NCBI GenBank assembly: GCA_029378245.1
Contig: JARKIF010000008.1
Span: 2,108,001-2,172,000 of the forward strand
Direction of reading: 5' to 3'
Origin: Roridomyces roridus
Lineage: Eukaryota; Basidiomycota; Agaricomycetes; Agaricales; Mycenaceae
Length of the DNA: 64,000 nucleotides
The position numbers were made by a program, and so were the translations under genes. Numbering within the stretch: position 1 is the stretch's first letter; each line of letters starts with the position of its first letter. Of this stretch, positions 58,001 through 64,000 are shown in pieces. The notes beneath the pieces are model-generated. The model ran no database searches, was not told the origin of the DNA, and saw nothing but the letters and a program-made list of their open reading frames with translations.

Positions 58001-59307
58001 ATGCCCCCAATCCCACTGCCGACACGTGAACACAGCGGCTCGGGGGTGTATCTGCTGCCAGTGAGCATTGTTTTCGCTCATTTTTATCCCGATGACACCG
58101 TTGGGCAGAGTGTCAGCGACAACGAAAACGAAGTGACTCGGTACGCCACGCACATTCTCTGGTATCGGTATTGTCAAAGTATTGATCTCGCCCTCAAGGC
58201 TGGACGCTATGCACAGTGCTTTCCGCGAGTATTTCGAGGGTGAATTATGTGCGCTTGATTTAAAGAACGAACGCCCGCAACGGATCTTGGAATTAGGGTC
58301 CGTGGTCTTCAATCCGTTCATTGGTGTCTGGTGATATTATTATTTGTTGTCCAGTTGTGGAAGTGGAGCTTGGTAACCGTGCTGTTTCCTTCCGTCAAGT
58401 GCAGTCGCTCATGCTGATTTAGGGCAATCCAAGCTGCGATCGAATTTCCGGAAGCCCAAGTCGTAGCGGTGGACATTTCTCCGCTTCCAGCGCACCAGTG
58501 AGTGACCTGCATGCAAATTAGATTGCAAGACGTTGACATTAGTAGTGTACTGCCCGATAACATGACCTTTCAACTCGTGGATTTGAGAGCAAACCTGCCC
58601 TTTGAAAGGGAATCGTTCGACATTGTGCATTCCCGCATGGTCATGGTCCACGTAAGTGCACGTTACACCAATTTCTGGGCTGCAGGGAAGCCGAATGCTA
58701 TATATAAGGTTCCTAACGCCAAAGACTTGATTCACAAAGCGGCACTGCTGGTCAAGCCCGGAGGGTTGTTGCTACTCGATGACATGGATCACAAGAGTAC
58801 GGTGGACACGGGAGGGCCGGCAGTCCGGCGCTGCATGGACAAAATCCAGAAACTGTGGGAAATGTCTGGTTTGGATGCCGAGATCGGGAGGAAGTTCCAG
58901 AGTATCTTGGCGGAGACTGGTTGGTTCTCGGACATTCAAGTCGACAAGATTGCCGTTCCGCTGGGGGGATGTGCTCACGGTGAGCATCTCTCTCAGTCTG
59001 GATCTCGGGAGGAAGCAACCATTTTTCAGACGAACGACTGAACAAACTTGGTCTGCGGAGCAAGGAATTTTCGAAAAGATTTGTTCTGGCCGCAGGGGCG
59101 CGGCTTGCTGGGGAAGGCTTGACCGAGGAAATGGTCCAGGACTTCGTGGAGGAGTTGGATCAAGGATCTTCAGCCGTATGGCATTTTTATTTCTGTGCAG
59201 CGCGGAGGGGCATTCTGGCGAAGCTGGACGCTCAAGACTTGTCACCAAAGCCTGAGGGGCTTGACGAGATGGAAGCACGGTGGTCGATACAGAACAGTGC
59301 ATTGTAA
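58001..59307 (+). CDS. SAM-dependent methyltransferase, array copy F
   Basis: Same exon plan: MPPIPLPTREHSGSGVYLLP, SVSDNENEVTR, LDAMHSAFREYFEGELCALD, CGSGAW split by two introns, QVVAVDISPLPAH, FERESFDIVHSRMVMVH, VKPGGLLLLDDMDHKSTVDT and RRCMDKIQKLWEMSGLDAEI. The last exon GARLAGEGLTEEMVQDFVEE ends DEMEARWSIQNSAL at 59307, about 25 residues longer than copy C. All motifs and splice sites are intact. About 690 bp separate it from copy G. Confidence 0.82.
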
Positions 59308-59999
59308 CCCTTTCTTTGACAGACATCCGTATGCCATGGATTGCATGGCATCGACTCTGTCCCGCACGGCATGAATGAGTGTCTGTCTCTGAGGCAGGAA
59401 ACTTTACCGTCACGTTCGGTCGCGGCGGGGCTGCGGCGAGGTTTGTCGAATTTCGTTGCAATTTCGGCCATCGCATGCACAAGTGAATGCTCAAGTTGAT
59501 TATCAAAAAAAGGTGAGACTTTCCCACGGTTGAAATCAAGTTGAAATTGCCTGAACTCGAGCAACCCGCTTGCGCCGCAGAAAGTGTTATTGGTCATCCT
59601 TCGTTGTCAGCTATCTTCAGTGTGGATGTGCTTCCAATGATAAACAAGCGTATGTAAGGAGGTGTGAAAATTGAGGATGTCAAAATGCGATGATCGACAG
59701 GTTGAATTGTACTGTGGACAAACTCACGAGTCACTTCGTGTCCTAGCAAATCCAAACGGAGCTGGTATGGCAAGGCCTTTCCATCTCCGTCATTTTGTTC
59801 TGGAGCGGATGCAGACTCAACGAGCTTTCTACCCGGAACTTGCCCGGAACTCGACATTCTATCCGAACCGGCTCTGCCCAAGTACTATACTTAGTTGTGG
59901 AACCAGTCAGTCAGTCACAGCCTATAGGCGACCACTAATAAAAGGCGTGCTGAGCCCATCCTCCGAGTCGAAAACCGGCCATTGAATATCTTCCTGTCC
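59308..59999. promoter_or_regulatory. Intergenic spacer F-G
   Basis: No gene. The first half is unlike other array spacers; the second half has the common GCAAATCCAAACGGAGCTGG block and a TATA-like TAATAAAAGG near 59935-59944. Confidence 0.5.
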
Positions 60000-61240
60000 A
60001 TGCCCCCAGCATCATCCCTACCGACACCCGAGCATATCGACGCGGGGGCATATCTCTTGCCGGTAAGCATTGATTTCGCTGATTTTTAGTATTGCGATGA
60101 CACCACTGGGCAGAGCGTGAGCGAGAACGAAGAAGAAGTGACTCGGTAAGTTCGCTCGCACTGCTCCCTTGGTAAGTAGGTTTACATCCTCCAGCCTGGA
60201 TGCTTGGCACAATACCTTCCGCGAGTATTTCGACGGCGGACTATGTGCTTTTCCCTTGAAGAACGAGCGGCCGCAAAGGATCTTGGAACTAGGGTCAGTT
60301 GTCTCCAATCCGGTCTTATGGCATTATAATGAAGTTGCTTGAATAGTTGTGGAAGTGGAGCCTGGTGCTGAAACAGGTGGTTTCACTCCAGCAAGAGCTC
60401 CCTGATCATGGCCTAGGGCAATCCAAGCTGCAGCCGATTTTCCGGAAGCCCAAGTCGTAGCGGTGGACATTTCTCCTCTTCCAGCGCACCGGTGAGTGAA
60501 CTCTAATACGCAAGTGGGATGCGTCGTTGACATTATTCTCAGCGTCCCGCCGCACAACATGACCTTCCAATTTGTGGATTTGAGAGAAGAACTGCCCTTT
60601 GAACGGGAGTCGTTCGACATCGTACACGCCCGCATGGTCATGATCAACGTAAGTGCACGCCAGAACCCGTTTTTGTGCCGCAAAGAAACCGAATGCTATG
60701 TGAAAAGGTTCCCAACGCCAAAGACGTGATTCACAAAGCGGCACGGCTCGTCAAGCCCGGAGGATTATTGCTACTCGACGACATGGACCACAAGAGTACG
60801 TCGGACACTGGAGGACCGGCAGTCCGGCGCTGCATCGACAAGATGATGGAACTATGGAGGATGTTTGGTTCCGATCTCGAGATGGGGAGGAAGTTGCAAG
60901 GTATACTCGCTGAGACTGGTTGGTTCTCGGAAATTCAGGTCGAAAAGATAGCTATTCCACTGGGGGGATGTGCGCATGGTGAGCATCTTTCTGTGTCTGA
61001 ACTTCAGGAGGGAACAATCATTTTTCAGACGAACGCCTGAACAAACTTGGCCTTCGCAGAAACGTATTGATGCAAGGATTTGTTAGGGCCGCAGGAGTGC
61101 GTCTTGCTGGGGAAGGCTTGAGGGAAGGCTTGACCGAGGAAATGATCCAAGGCTTTGTGGAGGAATTGGATCGAGTGGGCTCTACAGTTGTATCGGATTT
61201 TTACTTCTGTGCGGCGCGGAGGGGCGTTCTAGTCGAATGA
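60000..61240 (+). CDS. SAM-dependent methyltransferase, array copy G
   Basis: Same exon plan: MPPASSLPTPEHIDAGAYLL, SVSENEEEVTR, LDAWHNTFREYFDGGLCAFP, CGSGAW, QVVAVDISPLPAHR, FERESFDIVHARMVMIN, VKPGGLLLLDDMDHKSTSDT and QVEKIAIPLGGCAHG. The last exon contains a four-codon direct duplication (GEGLREGLTEEM where sisters have GEGLTEEM) and stops early at 61238-61240 after RRGVLVE. Very close to copy H, including long stretches of near-identical intron sequence, so this pair is probably the most recent duplication or has been homogenised by gene conversion. Confidence 0.82.
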
Positions 61241-61555
61241 TGAATGAGACACTCAAGACCCTGAATTTTCGAGAAGCTTGTCGAAGCCTGAGAGGGAAGG
61301 AGCCTGAAGGGGCTTGAACTTCGGTGGAATCAATCTCGAGCTGTAAGTATTTGGATAGTTCTCGTAGACAGACGACAGACGCAATAACAGATGATCTCGT
61401 ACCTCGACCTGTTGTATCGGGAGCATATCGGGAGCATATCCGGAGCCCATAGTTGAGGTAATATTCGGTCAGAGCCTGCATATGGTTATATGAGACCCCT
61501 TATAATAACAGGTTGAGCTGCATCCTCGAAAAGTGTCAAGGCCATCTTTTTATCC
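61241..61555. promoter_or_regulatory. Intergenic spacer G-H
   Basis: Short spacer with decayed methyltransferase tail (TTCGAGAAGCTTGTCGAAGC) followed by a promoter with TTATAATAACAGG about 57 bp before the copy H ATG. Confidence 0.5.
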
Positions 61556-62830
61556 ATGCTCCCAGCAACCGAGCGAAGCGATTCGGGGGCATATCTCTTA
61601 CCGGTAGGCATTGGTTTCGCTCAGTTTCTCTGGATCACATCGCTGGCAGAGCGTAACCGATAACGAAGAAGAAGTAGCTCGGTATGTTTACCCACCGTGA
61701 CACTCCTCCCTGGGTAGTACTTCATTGCCCTAAAGCCTGGATCTTCTGCACAATGCTTTCCGCGAGTATTTCGATGGTGGATTATGCGCGTTTCAGTTAA
61801 AGAATGAGCGGCCAAAAAGGGTCTTGGAACTAGGGTCAGTGGTCTTGAATCTGGTTATATGGCGTCTAATGAATTACTTGGATAGTTGTGGAAGTGGAGC
61901 CTGGTGCTGACAGAGGTGGTTTCACTCCAGCAAGAGCTCTCTCATCCTGGCCTAGGGCAATCCAAGCTGCGATCGACTTTCCGGAAGCCCATGTCGTTGC
62001 GGTGGACATTTCTCCTCTTCCAGCGCCCCGGTGAGTGAACTCTAATACGCAAGTGGGATACGTCGTTGACATTATTCTCAGCGTGCTGCCCGACAATATG
62101 TCCTTCCAATTTGTGGATTTGAAAGAAGAACTGCCGTTTGAGAGGGAATCGTTCGACATTGTGCATGCCCGCATGGTCATGATCAACGTAAGTGCACGCC
62201 AGATCCCGTTTTTGTGCCGCAAAGAAACCGAATGCCATGTGAAAAGATTCCCAACGCCAAAGACGTGATTCACAAAGCGGCACGGCTCGTCAAGCCCGGA
62301 GGATTATTGTTGCTCGATGACATGGATGACAAGAGTTTTTTGGACACGGGAGGGCCGGAGGTCCGGCGCTGCTTCGAGAAGATCATGGAACTGTGGAGAA
62401 TGTCTGGTTCCGATCTCGAGATGGGGAGGAAGTTCCAGGGTATCCTCGATGAGACTGGCTGGTTTTCGGATGTACGGGTCGAAAAAATTGGTATTCCACT
62501 GGGAGGATGTGCGCATGGTGAGCATCTTTCTGTGTCTGAACCTCAGGAGGGAACAATCATTTTGCAGACGAACGCCTGAACAAACTTGGCCTTCGGAGCC
62601 AGTTATTTGCGCAAAGGTTTGTCATGACCGCAGGAGCGCGTCTTGCTGGGGAAGGCTTGACCGAGGAAATGGTCCAGGGCTTCGTGAAGGAAGTGGATGG
62701 AGTGGGATGCACAGCTGTATGGGATTTTTATTTCTATGCAGCGCGGAGGGGCGTCCTGGTTGAATCGGACTCGGACGCTCGAGACACTGGCTTTTCGAGA
62801 AGCTTGTCGCCGAAGCGCGAAGGGGCTTGA
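61556..62830 (+). CDS. SAM-dependent methyltransferase, array copy H
   Basis: Last member of the array: MLPATERSDSGAYLLP, SVTDNEEEVAR, LDLLHNAFREYFDGGLCAFQ, CGSGAW, HVVAVDISPLPAPR, FERESFDIVHARMVMIN, VKPGGLLLLDDMDDKSFLDT and KIGIPLGGCAHG. The last exon AGARLAGEGLTEEMVQGFVK ends with the longest native tail, RDTGFSRSLSPKREGA, with TGA at 62828-62830. Compared with copy G, PAVRRC became PEVRRC. Splice sites are intact. It lies 139 bp upstream of the acylpyruvase gene, same strand. Confidence 0.82.
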
Positions 62831-62969
62831 AGGGGTGGTTTTATTTCTTGTCAGCGACGCGGCAGTGCCCAGTAGTGTCGCAGTTTGGTCCAGTAGGTAC
62901 GGAAAGAAGCAATCGGATCAACTTTCGTTATCGGCCGAGTGACTTTCGGGTTCCCTTCCGCAACTTTCA

Positions 62970-63899
62970 ATGGCGGCCTTCGCGAGACAAGGAAGAAAAG
63001 AAAGAGCCCACCAATCTACCCATCTTTCTCGAAGCTGAACGGACAACCAGATTGTAGCCATTGGCCGCAACTACGCCGAGCACATCAAGGAGCTCAACAA
63101 CACTGCTCCAAAGGAGCCATTCTTCTTCCTCAAGCCCACGACTAGCTACGTGCCTTCAGGCGGGAAGGTTGAGATACCCTCCGGAATCCTAGCACACCAC
63201 GAAGGTACGACTGCGCGCGTTGGTACGCGCCATTCTGACCCTCTTTAGTCGAGCTCGGAGTGGTCATTGGCAAGGGCGGTCGCGACATCTCGCAAGCCAA
63301 CGCTGAATCCCATGTCGCTGGCTATGGTATAAAACATTCATTGCATTCCACGATTCGAGTTCCAACACAATTCGACAGCCCTCGCAGTCGACATGACGGC
63401 GCGCAATCTCCAGGACCAAGTCAAGAAACGCGGGCTGCCCTGGTCCGCAGCAAAGGGTTTCGACTCCTTCACTCCGATAGGGTGGGTGGGTCTCCGAACG
63501 GCAAAGCCCAATTAACGCCTGCGTCTCCCAGATCATTTATCGCCAAAGAACGCATACCCGACCCATATAACCTCGGCCTCTCCTTGAAGATCAACGGCGC
63601 ATTCAAGCAGAATGGCACCACCGCCGACATGATCTTCAAAATTCCCCGCTTGATCGAGCACATTTCATCAATAATGACCCTCGAGGCGCGTCCGACTATT
63701 GCTCGTTCCTTGCTTTCAAAGTAACCCTCGGTCACAGGAAGGCGATTTGGTTCTGACAGGCACACCATCGGGCGTGGGTCCCTTGAACCCAGGCGACCTT
63801 GTCGAATGTGCGCTCACAACCTCTACCGGCGAGCAGCTGGCGACCCTCGACTTTTCCGCCATCGCGCGGGAAGGCGGGTACCAGTTCAAACCAGAGTAG
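62970..63899 (+). CDS. Acylpyruvase / fumarylacetoacetate-hydrolase-domain protein (FAHD1-like)
   Basis: FAH-family enzyme; FAHD1 homologues are mitochondrial acylpyruvases/oxaloacetate decarboxylases. Exon 1 MAAFARQGRK, then IVAIGRNYAEHIKELNN, PKEPFFFLKPTTSYV, VELGVVIGKGGRDISQ, MTARNLQDQVKKRGLPWSAA, KGFDSFTPIG, IFKIPRLIEHISSIMTLE and EGDLVLTGTPSGVGPLNPGD, ending at 63899. Metal-ligand E-x-E/D positions lie in VELG and the conserved DMTARNLQ block. Five introns are needed. Two are non-GT: the first (63000-63050, 51 nt) begins GAAAGAG and the last (63686-63737) begins GCGCGT. In yeast the same protein has GRNYAAHIKELNN, which supports the join. Confidence 0.87.
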
Positions 63900-64000
63900 T
63901 TGTTACAACAACAAGGTTCTAATATATTCAAGTGTATGCTCTATGTACACAGAATCGCGCCCAGCGCCACGGATACGCCACTACGGCATACGTTTTTCTT

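Overview
The window looks like nuclear DNA of a filamentous basidiomycete, most likely an agaricomycete. The support is many spliced genes with 48-60 nt introns, families of divergent F-box-like genes, a spliced Helitron RepHel gene, an ERMES subunit (MDM12), and fungal ELP3, Golgi apyrase and UDP-galactose transporter homologues. The gene style resembles Rhizoctonia-type genomes, but a genus cannot be proven from this sequence.

Layout. 1-4.0 kb: 3' end of a Golgi apyrase gene and a convergent UDP-galactose transporter, followed by a small TA-flanked MITE (4798-5364). 5.4-9.3 kb: a tandem segmental duplication carrying two short-chain dehydrogenase genes (one apparently broken) and a truncated copy of the end of the neighbouring FtsJ-like methyltransferase gene. 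9-20 kb: FtsJ-like methyltransferase, ELP3, MDM12, an F-box-like gene, a kinase whose HRD motif reads HRN, and an old-yellow-enzyme gene. 21-23.5 kb: two tandem F-box-like genes. 24-29 kb: gene-poor repeats, including a 761-bp inverted-repeat element whose empty site is preserved in a neighbouring tandem copy. 29-35.4 kb: a Helitron with a 1.7-k-residue RepHel and a companion gene on the same strand. 36-41 kb: another F-box-like gene, a membrane SH3 protein and a NAT9-like acetyltransferase.

41.4-62.8 kb is the most distinctive part: a same-strand array of seven related, many-exon class I SAM-dependent methyltransferase genes (A-D and F-H here), plus an F-box/methyltransferase chimeric ORF and a displaced 3' remnant. 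Transposons have split the array. A 5'-truncated LINE with poly(A) tail and 15-bp target duplication sits after copy C. A 3.1-kb long-TIR element with an 8-bp target duplication is nested inside that LINE. A second member of the same TIR family (3.5 kb, different 8-bp duplication) lies upstream of copy D and contains a hAT-type MITE with its own 8-bp duplication. A further 1.2-kb insertion interrupts the last exon of copy B. The window ends with an acylpyruvase (FAHD1-like) gene using two non-GT donor sites.

Several otherwise well-conserved genes, including ELP3, carry single-base frameshifts, often in short homopolymers. Consensus indel error is therefore a serious alternative to pseudogenisation. 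All splice sites were read by eye from codon and family continuity.
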